NCBI GenBank assembly: GCA_944389115.1
Contig: CALXLE010000031.1
Location: 1 to 40,771 of the forward strand
From: an uncultured Spirochaetaceae bacterium
GTDB taxonomy: Bacteria; Spirochaetota; Spirochaetia; Sphaerochaetales; Sphaerochaetaceae
Reading direction: 5' to 3'
DNA length: 40,771 nt
Shown: positions 18,751 through 26,704 of the stretch, in pieces
Layout of the letters: each line of letters opens with the position of its first letter
Numbering within the stretch: the stretch's first letter is position 1
Program-made: the position numbers and the translations under genes
The notes under the pieces: model-generated
Seen by the model: the letters and a program-made list of their open reading frames with translations, nothing else
Told to the model about the DNA's origin: nothing
Databases searched by the model: none

Positions 18751-21461
18751 TGGAAAACAGTTCTAAGCTTTACATAATCGATGGATATTCTGTTATTTAC
18801 AGGAATTATTTCGCTCATCTGTCCAATCCTCTGACAGCACCGGACGGAACCAACATAAGTGCATATTTCGGTTTCTTCTCGACGCTATTCGCCCTGATGG
18901 GGCAGCATAATGCCGATTATCTTGCTGTCGTCATGGATGAGAGGAAGCCTACATTCAGGCATGAGATGTACCCGGAGTACAAAGCAAACAGGGATAAGGC
19001 TCCGGAGGATCTCCATGCGCAGGTCCCGATGATAAAGGAGACGCTTTGCAGGATGGGTGTGCCTGTCGTATCAAGAGAGGGATTCGAGGCCGATGACATG
19101 ATTGCATCGCTTGTTGCTCTGGCAACCGAGGAAGGAATGCACTCCGTGATGGTCACAGCCGACAAGGATCTGATGCAGCTGGTATCTCCATCTGTCTCCG
19201 CTCTGCGTCCGCCTCAGAAGGGAGGAAAAGAGTACAGAATGTATGATGCGGAGGAGGTCCGGAAGGAGTATGGTGTCAGGCCTGACCAGATTGTGGACTA
19301 CCTTACGATAATAGGTGACAAGGCCGATAATATTCCGGGGATAAAGGGGCTTGGAGAGAAGGGGGCGGTGAAGCTTCTTTCAGAGTATGAGACACTTGAT
19401 GGTATCTATAGGCATCTTGATATGCTCCCAGCAGGCATGCGTAAGAAGCTGGAGGAAGGCAGAAGCGATGCAGAGCTCTCGAAGCGTCTTATTGTGCTCA
19501 GGTCCGATGCTCTGCCTGATGGGTTTACCTTTTCGTCGATAAGCTCTGAGAAAATTGATACGGCGGCAGCGGCTCCCGATTTCGAGCGCTACGGATGCCG
19601 TACTCTCCTGAAACGGATAAAGCAGGATGGAAGGATTCCTGCCGTTCCATCCGATGATGCAATCCCCGAGGATAAGAAGGGGGCTTATAGGGCTGTCACG
19701 ACAATTGATGATGTCAGATTGCTTTTCTCAAGGGCTGAGAGCGCAGGTGGGCTGATTGCCCTCGACACGGAGACGACAGGGCTTGAGGAAGATGCCTCGA
19801 TAGTCGGATTCTCCTTCTCATTCGAGGAGGGTATTGCGTACTATGCTCCACTGACTGCGGGCGGAGAGCAATATCTCACAGCAGAGAGCGTGAAAGAGCT
19901 TTTCGATGAGTTTTTAGCCTCTGGCCGTCTAGCAGTCATAAATCAGAATGTGAAGTATGATCTCAAGGCGATATGGAATCTTGGGTCGGATATAAAGCGC
20001 ATACACTTCGATACCATGATTGCGGCATGGCTTCTGGATTCGAATGCCAATGTCTATAATCTCGATGAGCTCTCTTCAAGATATCTTGCACATCAGACAA
20101 TACGCTATGAAGATGTCGTGGAGAAGGGGATGCCCTTCTCGTCCGTGCCCCTCGATAAGGCTACCGCGTATGCTGCTGAGGACAGCGATATGGCATACAG
20201 GCTCTATCTTCTACTGTCAGCAAAGCTTGAGGAGCGGTCCCTCATGGGGGTATTCAATGAGTATGAGTTGCCTTTGATCCGCATACTTGCAGGAATGGAG
20301 AGACGGGGAATACATCTTTCCGATGAGCGCATCAGGGCACTGAGCGAGGAATGCGGCAAGCGCGTTGACGATCTTGTCAATGAGATTTACAGGATGGCAG
20401 GCCATTCGTTCAACCTGAACAGCACCAGGCAGCTTTCCAAGGTGCTTTTCGAGGAGATGTCGCTTCCTGCTGGGAAGAAGACTCAGTATGGCTATTCCAC
20501 CGATACTGCGACGCTTGAAGGGCTGAGAAGCACAGGCGGCAAGTTCATTGAGCATATTCTGGAGTACAGGCAGCTCTCGAAGCTGATGAGCACTTATATC
20601 GATGTGCTCCCGTCGCTGGCGGATGCCGATGGCAGGATCCATACATCATTCCTGCAGACAGGGACTGCCACAGGCAGGCTCTCATCGCGTAACCCGAATC
20701 TGCAGAACATTCCTGTCCGCACGGATGAGGGACGCATGATCAGAAGCGCATTCACACCAGCAGATGGAACGGTATTCCTCTCTGCCGATTATTCCCAGGT
20801 CGAGCTCGTGGTGCTTGCCCATATGAGCGGGGATGAAGGGCTCAGGAATGCTTTCATAAGCGGTACCGATGTCCACAGGTATACTGCCTCAATGATATTC
20901 TCCAAGGATCTTGATGCCATAGATGCGACAGAGAGGCGGATCGCGAAGACGATAAATTTCGGAATCATGTACGGCATGTCTGCGTTCAGGCTCTCAAATG
21001 AGCTTGGGATATCACGCAGCGAGGCATCGGAGTTCATAAAGAAGTACTTCGACAGGTATTCCGGTGTCAGGACATTCGTGGACAAGGTCAACGCCTACGC
21101 TTCTGAGCATGGTTATGTGAAGACTGCATCAGGGCATATAAGGGAGGTTCTCGGCATCAACAGCTCCAACAAGGTGGAGAAGGCCGGTGCAGAACGCGTT
21201 GCTGTGAATACAGTGATCCAGGGGACGGCTGCGGAGATAATGAAGAAGGCTATGATAGGGATAGACAGAGCCATAAGGGAGAAAGGCCTTGGATCGCGTA
21301 TGCTGCTTCAGGTCCATGATGAGCTCATCTTCGAGGTCCCTGTGAATGAGAAGAAGGAGATGGAAGCGCTTGTGAAGCATGAGATGGAGGGGGCTGTTCA
21401 GCTTTCCGTACCGCTCCGGGCCTCGCTTGAGTTCGGTTCCTCCTGGGGAGATATGCACTGA
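18750..21461 (+). CDS. polA: DNA polymerase I with 5'-3' and 3'-5' exonuclease domains
   Basis: 903 residues. The 5'-3' flap nuclease domain comes first, with 'VMVTADKDLMQLV' and 'GDKADNIPG'. The proofreading domain is intact: 'LDTETTGL' (Asp339/Glu341), 'NQNVKYDLK' and 'AAEDSDMAYRL' keep the metal-binding acidic residues. The polymerase domain has 'DYSQVELVVLAH' (Asp680), the O-helix 'RRIAKTINFGIMYGMS' and 'LQVHDELIFE' (about 856). It fills gaps and removes Okazaki primers. It overlaps the upstream hydrolase and downstream coaE by one base each, a tight coupling also seen for polA-coaE in other bacteria. Confidence 0.98.
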   Translation: MENSSKLYIIDGYSVIYRNYFAHLSNPLTAPDGTNISAYFGFFSTLFALMGQHNADYLAVVMDERKPTFRHEMYPEYKANRDKAPEDLHAQVPMIKETLCRMGVPVVSREGFEADDMIASLVALATEEGMHSVMVTADKDLMQLVSPSVSALRPPQKGGKEYRMYDAEEVRKEYGVRPDQIVDYLTIIGDKADNIPGIKGLGEKGAVKLLSEYETLDGIYRHLDMLPAGMRKKLEEGRSDAELSKRLIVLRSDALPDGFTFSSISSEKIDTAAAAPDFERYGCRTLLKRIKQDGRIPAVPSDDAIPEDKKGAYRAVTTIDDVRLLFSRAESAGGLIALDTETTGLEEDASIVGFSFSFEEGIAYYAPLTAGGEQYLTAESVKELFDEFLASGRLAVINQNVKYDLKAIWNLGSDIKRIHFDTMIAAWLLDSNANVYNLDELSSRYLAHQTIRYEDVVEKGMPFSSVPLDKATAYAAEDSDMAYRLYLLLSAKLEERSLMGVFNEYELPLIRILAGMERRGIHLSDERIRALSEECGKRVDDLVNEIYRMAGHSFNLNSTRQLSKVLFEEMSLPAGKKTQYGYSTDTATLEGLRSTGGKFIEHILEYRQLSKLMSTYIDVLPSLADADGRIHTSFLQTGTATGRLSSRNPNLQNIPVRTDEGRMIRSAFTPADGTVFLSADYSQVELVVLAHMSGDEGLRNAFISGTDVHRYTASMIFSKDLDAIDATERRIAKTINFGIMYGMSAFRLSNELGISRSEASEFIKKYFDRYSGVRTFVDKVNAYASEHGYVKTASGHIREVLGINSSNKVEKAGAERVAVNTVIQGTAAEIMKKAMIGIDRAIREKGLGSRMLLQVHDELIFEVPVNEKKEMEALVKHEMEGAVQLSVPLRASLEFGSSWGDMH

Positions 21462-22042
21462 TGGTCATTGGGCTTACGGGGAAATCATGCGCTGGGAAGG
21501 ACCTATTTTCATCGCTCCTTCCTACAGACAGGTTCTTCATCATTGATGTTGATAAGCTTGGACATCAGGCACTGGCAATGAACAAGGATGCTCTTGCAGA
21601 GGCTTTCGGTGATAGAATCCTGAAGGATGATGGCAGTGTGGACAGGAAGATTCTAGGTCCTATTGTCTTCTCCGATCCCGATAAGCTTGCCGTCCTCAAT
21701 TCTATAACCCATCCATGGATGAGGGAGAGGGCTCTTTCCGAAGCGGAGAAGGCCTCGGAAGAAGGACTTCATGCCGTGATCAACGCAGCTCTCCTCGAGA
21801 GCATGGGGTTCGTTCCCCATTGCGATGTCGTTGTGCTTGTCATTGCTCCATATGAGAAGAGGCTTGAGCGTGCTCTCCAGAGGGATGGGATGACTCCAGA
21901 GGCTTTCAGAGCGCGGTCTGATGCTCAGAAGGAGATCGGGGAGAGCTTATTCTCATGCGGACGCAGGATGGTGACGATACTGAATGATGGGGATGAGGAT
22001 AATCTCAGGCGGCAGGCATTGTTCTTCGCTTCCTCTCTCTGA
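21461..22042 (+). CDS. coaE: Dephospho-CoA kinase
   Basis: 193 residues, normal for the family. 'VIGLTGKSCAGKD' is the P-loop. The last position is Asp where most kinases have Ser or Thr, and the usual GGIGSGKS is replaced. 'IDVDKLGHQAL' is the CoA-site motif, and 'ITHPWMRERA' and the lid 'RALQRDGMT' also fit. It phosphorylates the 3'-hydroxyl of dephospho-CoA, the last step of CoA synthesis. The start overlaps the polA stop. Confidence 0.92.
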   Translation: MVIGLTGKSCAGKDLFSSLLPTDRFFIIDVDKLGHQALAMNKDALAEAFGDRILKDDGSVDRKILGPIVFSDPDKLAVLNSITHPWMRERALSEAEKASEEGLHAVINAALLESMGFVPHCDVVVLVIAPYEKRLERALQRDGMTPEAFRARSDAQKEIGESLFSCGRRMVTILNDGDEDNLRRQALFFASSL

Positions 22043-22069
22043 CCCTTCCCCCCGGCAGGCTATTACCTG

Positions 22070-22160
22070 TATAATCTCTGGCAGAGAAGGGAACTTGCGT
22101 TCCTTTCCTGATATCAATGCTGGGTCATAGCTTAGCCTGTGCGGCTATGGCCCGTCTTTG
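22070..22160 (+). ncRNA. Candidate structured small RNA or long leader after coaE
   Basis: A perfect TATAAT (22070-22075) is followed by two hairpins. The first is an 8-bp stem at 22087-22094/22099-22106 with loop TTGC. The second is a 9-bp stem at 22123-22131/22144-22152 with a 12-base loop, followed by CGTCTTT. A transcript from about 22082 could end near 22160 as a small RNA, or run on into the gene at 22231 as a 150-base leader. No known RNA family was recognised. Confidence 0.35.
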
Positions 22161-22230
22161 GAATGAGTCCCTGTCTTTTCCGTCGACAAGTGAGCAAATG
22201 CTGTGTTATTCTTTTCAAAGAGGCGGAATA

Positions 22231-23604
22231 ATGGGCAGGAAAACGCGTATCATATTGCTTTCGATTACCGCAGTTCTGGCGGTTGTCACATTCATAGCTA
22301 TGCTGGCTGTTAGACCAGGAACGGAGAGCGAGGTGCTTGCAGCAGCCAGAGCCAGGCAGCAGGAGCCACTGCTTTCTGTCGCTGAACCGCTTGAGACAGA
22401 TGTCAGGACACTGACCGAAGAGGAGAGGATGGCTGAGAAAGTCAAGGAGCTCCTTCTTTCCGATGAGGAGTTCATCGGCTCTGTCTCATCGTCGATTGAG
22501 TCCGTGGTTCCTGAGTATGTTACCGAATGGGTAAATGGAGAGGAAGCTGCAGCGATTCTTGCAGAGCTTCAGGAGCGCGGGGTCGAGGAAGCTGTTTCAA
22601 GGATAGTCACCGATGAGAATATAGACAGGATTGCGGAGACAGTGGCTTCAAGGCTCGGGACTTCAGATCCTGGCGTGTATGCCGATGCAACCGATAGGAT
22701 TGTCTCGATAATCAGCAGTTCGCTTACAATCCCTGCTGTGCAGAAGAGCGCTATCGAGAATGCTATCCTGGCATTCTATGAGAGCAATAAGGAGCAGATT
22801 GCGTCCGATGCCATCGACAGGGCTGTCGCTGAATATTCATCGCTCTCTGCTGAGGAGAAATCTGCCCTCCTTGGCGCCGAGGATATAATCCTCCTTCTCT
22901 ATGATGAATATGGAGATGCTCTTGCAGATGATGTCATAAGGAAGGCTGTGGCAGAGTACGGTTCCCTCAGCGATGAGGATAAGGCTGGGCTTCTTGGAAT
23001 CAGGGCTCTTGCTGCTCTGATCTACGCAGAGAACAGAGATGCTGTAGCTGCGGATATCCTGGCATCGATACCAGAGGAAGAGCCTGTTGATTACGATGCT
23101 GTTTTCTCTGCGCTGTACGCAGATCATAAGGATGTCATCGCAGATGATGTTATCGGTGAGGCTATAGAGAGATACAATGCAATGGACAGCGGAGAGCAGG
23201 CTGCGCTCCTGAGGATGGATGGCATTCTCTCAGCGCTTTATGATGCGAACCGCGGATATATCATCGAGGATATCTCAAAGGAGATAATGGCCGCTCTTCC
23301 TGAAACGGAGGAGGTTGATGCAGAGAAGATTGCCACGGATCTCTATGGCAAGTACCGCGATTATATCGCAGAGGATGTCATAAGCTACTATCTCTCGCAC
23401 TATGGAGCACCTGCTCCTGCATCTGGCCCTGCTGAGGGGGAAGAGATTCCTGCTGAAGCGGTACCTGCGAAGGAGCGTTTATCCGCTCCAGTGTTCTCTG
23501 GCGAGCCTGCTGTCTCAAATGATGCTTCGCAGGAGGATTACAACAGAGCGAGGGAGGAGATGAGGCAGAGAGAGCTTGAACGTCTTTCAGCCTTCATCAA
23601 TTGA
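22231..23604 (+). CDS. Membrane-anchored helical tandem-repeat protein, unknown function
   Basis: 457 residues from the ATG at 22231, which has AGAGGCGG upstream; longer in-frame starts from 22117 encode an unlikely hydrophilic leader and are rejected. One membrane helix lies near residues 8-26, after MGRKTR, so most of the protein is probably outside the membrane. A helical acidic region follows, then six degenerate repeats of about 31-41 residues (residues about 182-393), each starting with an LY/FY/IY pair. The tail is Pro/Ala/Glu-rich and ends in a charged helix. I do not recognise a family. It could be a surface or periplasmic scaffold. Confidence 0.75.
   Translation: MGRKTRIILLSITAVLAVVTFIAMLAVRPGTESEVLAAARARQQEPLLSVAEPLETDVRTLTEEERMAEKVKELLLSDEEFIGSVSSSIESVVPEYVTEWVNGEEAAAILAELQERGVEEAVSRIVTDENIDRIAETVASRLGTSDPGVYADATDRIVSIISSSLTIPAVQKSAIENAILAFYESNKEQIASDAIDRAVAEYSSLSAEEKSALLGAEDIILLLYDEYGDALADDVIRKAVAEYGSLSDEDKAGLLGIRALAALIYAENRDAVAADILASIPEEEPVDYDAVFSALYADHKDVIADDVIGEAIERYNAMDSGEQAALLRMDGILSALYDANRGYIIEDISKEIMAALPETEEVDAEKIATDLYGKYRDYIAEDVISYYLSHYGAPAPASGPAEGEEIPAEAVPAKERLSAPVFSGEPAVSNDASQEDYNRAREEMRQRELERLSAFIN
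22774..23409 (+). repeat. Six degenerate 31-41-residue protein repeats
   Basis: Within the gene at 22231, units begin FYESNKEQIASDAI, LYDEYGDALADDVI, IYAENRDAVAADIL, LYADHKDVIADDVI, LYDANRGYIIEDIS and LYGKYRDYIAEDVI. Units 1, 2 and 4 are 41 residues with a middle 'AxxxYxxLSxEEKAxLL'; units 3 and 5 have a shorter, Pro/Glu-rich middle, and unit 6 is cut short. The pattern implies internal duplication of a helical hairpin. Confidence 0.8.
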
Positions 23605-24628
23605 CCGGGTCGGGATAAACTCTAGTCCCGCCTTCAGGGGCCGTGAAGATATATTCATGGCCCTTTTTCATCACAAGATGGTTCTCCGTGAGTATTACCT
23701 TCCCGCCGCCATCTGGAAGATCGATTGTATATTGTGGCATGCCGAGTCCTGACAGCTCTGACCTCATTCTCTTCTCGATCTCCAGGCCTTTCTCTATTGG
23801 TACCCTGAGATGCTGCGTGCCGCGTACCAGATCCCCCTGGAATAGGTAGTAGGGCTTTATCCTATAGTACAAGAGCTTATTGCATAGCTCTATGAGAGTA
23901 TCAGGATCATCATTGACTCCCCGTAGAAGCACACTCTGGTTCATTGCGGGAATGCCGAGATCGAGAAAGCCATTGACTGCCCTTATAGCTTCATCCGTCA
24001 GCTCAGCGGGGTGATTGAACTGTGTCATGAGATAGAACGGAGCTCCTGTCTGATGCTTCCTTAAAATAGAGAAGAGCCTGTTTGTGAAACGCTCAGGATA
24101 GACTGCGGCCGCTCTTGTGCAGAGCCGGAATATCACATCAGGGCATCTGCCCTTGAATATATCAAGAAGTGTGTCTATGCGGTCATCAGAGAGGGTGAAC
24201 ATGTCTCCCCCTGTAAGGAGGATTTCCTTTATCTCGCTATGGCTGCTGATATAATCCGCGGCTTCACGGATCTCCTCCTCGGAGGCAGGACCTGTAAGCG
24301 AGCCTGTGAACCTTCGCCTGAAGCAGTGTCTGCAGTAAGAGAAGCATCTGTCCGTTACAAGGAATGCGGCTCTGTTGTGATAGCGGTGGATAAGGCGGCC
24401 TGCCTTCTCATGGGCTTCCTCCTCAAGTGGGTCGAGATTCCCTTCCTCATCCTCATTCTCCTCGCATGATGGAACGAACTGCCTTCTGATCTCCGGTATT
24501 GAGAGCATCGATGCAATGTGGTCGGATATGAGCAGGGGAAGGGTGCTGCTGCCTTTCTCTTCCCATTTCTCCTCGCTTTCAGTAAGCCTAATTGCCCTGG
24601 AAAGCGCCTCTTTTGATGTAATTGGCAT
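23597..24628 (-). CDS. KamA-family radical SAM aminomutase (lysine 2,3-aminomutase/EpmB-like)
   Basis: 343 residues. The radical SAM cluster is 'CFSYCRHC' (C-x3-C-x2-C, Cys95, 99, 102). 'YTIDLPDGGGKV' near the C-terminus matches the PLP-lysine motif of lysine 2,3-aminomutase. The length is close to EpmB, which makes beta-lysine for EF-P modification, and shorter than classical KamA (over 400). No epmA or efp gene is present in the window, so EpmB versus a lysine-degrading role is open. The stop overlaps the convergent repeat-protein gene by eight bases. The promoter has leaderless geometry. Confidence 0.85.
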   Translation of the reverse strand: MPITSKEALSRAIRLTESEEKWEEKGSSTLPLLISDHIASMLSIPEIRRQFVPSCEENEDEEGNLDPLEEEAHEKAGRLIHRYHNRAAFLVTDRCFSYCRHCFRRRFTGSLTGPASEEEIREAADYISSHSEIKEILLTGGDMFTLSDDRIDTLLDIFKGRCPDVIFRLCTRAAAVYPERFTNRLFSILRKHQTGAPFYLMTQFNHPAELTDEAIRAVNGFLDLGIPAMNQSVLLRGVNDDPDTLIELCNKLLYYRIKPYYLFQGDLVRGTQHLRVPIEKGLEIEKRMRSELSGLGMPQYTIDLPDGGGKVILTENHLVMKKGHEYIFTAPEGGTRVYPDPVN

Positions 24629-24643
24629 GCCGATTTTATATCA
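24629..24643 (-). promoter_or_regulatory. Leaderless-type promoter of the KamA-family gene
   Basis: On the minus strand, TGA-TATAAA (hexamer 24635-24640) is followed by ATCGGC and the ATG at 24628. This is an extended -10 with a six-base gap and no Shine-Dalgarno sequence. The divergent promoter for the MFS gene lies within the same 66-base region. Confidence 0.55.
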
Positions 24644-24679
24644 CCAGCGGGCTGGAAGGTGCAAGGGTTTCTTCCTTTC

Positions 24680-24694
24680 TGCTATACTCAGGGC
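24680..24694 (+). promoter_or_regulatory. Leaderless-type promoter of the MFS transporter gene
   Basis: Extended -10 TGC-TATACT (hexamer 24683-24688) is followed by six bases and the ATG at 24695. No Shine-Dalgarno sequence at the expected distance. Confidence 0.55.
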
Positions 24695-25978
24695 ATGCCA
24701 GAAAAAAAGAAGAGCCTATCAGGCTATTATGCTACAACATTCCTTATCGGACTCGGCTTCTTTACTATGGGGCTGATGGATCCGCTGTATGACAATTACG
24801 TCCCGATGTTTCTCGGCAAGTACATAAGCTCATCAGCGCTTGTCGGGGCCGTGATGACTCTGGACAATATTCTTGCGGTCTTCTTGATTCCTATCTTCTC
24901 AGCGCTCTCTGACAGGACTGAGACGAGGATAGGGCGCAGAATGCCATATATCATCACATTGCTGCCGCTTACAGCGATTTTCTTTGCTCTTGTCCCATTT
25001 TCCGCACTGGAATCGCTTGCATTCCTCGTCATCACGGTATTCATGCTCAACATATTCAAGCAGGCGGTAAGAGGCCCCGTTGTCGCCCTTATGCCCGATA
25101 TGGTCCCCGCTGATCTCAGAAGCGAGGCGAATGGCGTGATAAACACCATGGGTGGACTGGCAACTATCTTAGGCACGGTTGTTCTGGCAAGGCTTATGGA
25201 TACGGTCGTGGATGTCCCGGGATTCGGTCCAGTGGACAAAGTTCTCGCATTCCCCGTCGCATCCCTTTTTGTCATCCTTGCTGTCATCCTCCTCTTCATC
25301 TTTGTCAAGGAGCGCAAGGGTGCGGGGAACGGAGAGAAGAAAGAGGAGAGGGAGCCGGTACTGAAAAGCCTTAAGGCAATCTTCGGAGAGGGTGACAAGA
25401 GTGCGCTCTTCATACTCCTCTCTCTCCTTTCCTGGTTCATCGCATACCAGGGAATACTTCCATTCATCGGAATCTATACCGTTACCGAGCTCGGGACGAG
25501 CGCAGGGACAGCCGCTCTCTCATCCGGAATGGTCGGGATCGCATATGCTATCTTCGCTGTTCCTTCCGGCCGATTCGCCCATAAGCATGGACGGAAGAAG
25601 ACGATAAGGATGGCTCTGGCTGCTATTGTGATAGTCCTGCTGCTTGTCTTCCTGCATGGTACGTTGACAAAGGGCCTTGATCCCGTGTTCCGACTTGCTT
25701 CATTCTGGGTGCTTCTGTTCCTCTTTGGCATATTCTGGGTAACTGTTGTTACGAATTCATTCCCTATGCTCTGGCAGATGGCTGACTATACCACAATGGG
25801 AATATACACAGGTGCATACTACTTCTTCTCGCAGATGGCTTCGATTGTCGCGCCTCCTCTCGCAGGAGGGTCGATTGATCTTTTCGGGTATCCGGCACTG
25901 TTCATCTTCGGTCTTATATTCATGCTCATCGCGTTCTTCCTGATGGGCCATGTCACAAGAGGTGAGGCAGAAGACTGA
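24695..25978 (+). CDS. MFS transporter, SLC45/GPH sugar-transporter-like
   Basis: 427 residues from the ATG at 24695; an upstream in-frame ATG at 24659 is rejected because a -10 box lies between them and the added residues do not fit the family. About twelve membrane helices are seen, with the cytoplasmic signature 'SALSDRTETRIGRRMPYI' between helices 2 and 3. 'AVRGPVVALMPDMVP' follows and is typical of sucrose/SLC45-like and GPH carriers, which are sugar symporters. The substrate is unknown. The CBS-ACT gene follows after 76 bases with its own promoter. Confidence 0.85.
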   Translation: MPEKKKSLSGYYATTFLIGLGFFTMGLMDPLYDNYVPMFLGKYISSSALVGAVMTLDNILAVFLIPIFSALSDRTETRIGRRMPYIITLLPLTAIFFALVPFSALESLAFLVITVFMLNIFKQAVRGPVVALMPDMVPADLRSEANGVINTMGGLATILGTVVLARLMDTVVDVPGFGPVDKVLAFPVASLFVILAVILLFIFVKERKGAGNGEKKEEREPVLKSLKAIFGEGDKSALFILLSLLSWFIAYQGILPFIGIYTVTELGTSAGTAALSSGMVGIAYAIFAVPSGRFAHKHGRKKTIRMALAAIVIVLLLVFLHGTLTKGLDPVFRLASFWVLLFLFGIFWVTVVTNSFPMLWQMADYTTMGIYTGAYYFFSQMASIVAPPLAGGSIDLFGYPALFIFGLIFMLIAFFLMGHVTRGEAED

Positions 25979-26010
25979 GGATAATTCTCCTCTTTTGGGT
26001 CCAAACATCT

Positions 26011-26038
26011 TTGAAAAGGACCCGGTTGGGGTTATCAT
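26011..26038 (+). promoter_or_regulatory. Sigma-70-type promoter of the CBS-ACT gene
   Basis: TTGAAA (26011-26016), a 16-base spacer and TATCAT (26033-26038) precede AGGAGG at 26045-26050 and the ATG at 26055. Transcription should start about 26045, immediately before the ribosome site. Confidence 0.65.
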
Positions 26039-26054
26039 TCGTATAGGAGGCAAT

Positions 26055-26702
26055 ATGATCATTTCAAGGCGCATGACCCGCAATCCCGTAACAGCTACTC
26101 CGGAGATGTCGGTAGGAGAAGCTTCGGAGCTGATGAAGAGGGAGAAGGTTCACAGGCTCCCCGTTCTTGATAAAGATAAGAATCTTGTCGGTGTTATTAC
26201 CGAGAAGGATGTTCTGCATGCATCCCCATCTCCAGCATCAAGTCTTTCCATCCATGAGATGGCGTATCTGCTCTCGAAGCTCAAGGTGAAGGATCTCATG
26301 ACCCGTGATGTCGTGACGATAAGCGAGGATACGACCGTTGAGGAAGCGGCAAGGCTGATGGTGGACCAGGATCTCTCCTGCCTTCCTGTTGTCCAGGGTG
26401 GCAACAAGCTTGTCGGAATAGTTTCCAAGAGCGATATGTTCCGCATCCTCCTCGAGCTCTTCGGGGCAAGGCATTATGGTGTAAGACTCTCATTCCTTGT
26501 CGAGGATAAGCCTGGTACGATAGCACGTATAAGCGCGGTCCTTGCAGATAAGGGCCTTGATATCGTATCCTTTGGTACATTCACAGGAACCGATCCGACG
26601 AATGCCATCTGTACGATAAAGGTGCAGGGTTGCACCAAGACAGAGCTTCTCGGTCTCATGAAGCCACTCGTCGCAGAGGTTCTTGATATCAGGGAAGCAT
26701 AA
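26055..26702 (+). CDS. CBS-pair plus ACT domain protein (AcuB-like)
   Basis: 215 residues from the ATG preceded by AGGAGG; longer in-frame starts from 25950 overlap the promoter and the upstream gene and are rejected. Two CBS repeats come first ('MTRNPVTATPEMSVGEA...LVGVITEKDVL' and 'MTRDVVTISEDTTVEEAARLM...LVGIVSKSDM'), each ending in the typical adenosine-ligand-binding segment. An ACT domain follows ('VRLSFLVEDKPGTIARI'), covering about residues 140-215. The architecture matches Bacillus AcuB. The family is thought to sense adenine nucleotides or amino acids, but the output is unclear. The Smr gene follows after two bases. Confidence 0.85.
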   Translation: MIISRRMTRNPVTATPEMSVGEASELMKREKVHRLPVLDKDKNLVGVITEKDVLHASPSPASSLSIHEMAYLLSKLKVKDLMTRDVVTISEDTTVEEAARLMVDQDLSCLPVVQGGNKLVGIVSKSDMFRILLELFGARHYGVRLSFLVEDKPGTIARISAVLADKGLDIVSFGTFTGTDPTNAICTIKVQGCTKTELLGLMKPLVAEVLDIREA

Positions 26703-26704
26703 GA

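Noticed and set aside
22117..22230. Earlier in-frame start for the repeat protein
   Set aside because: The added residues show no conservation signs, and the ATG at 22231 has a ribosome site directly followed by a typical membrane helix.
24796..25467. 223-codon minus-strand open frame
   Set aside because: Antisense to the MFS transporter; low-complexity Ser/Arg/Thr-rich translation typical of a shadow frame.
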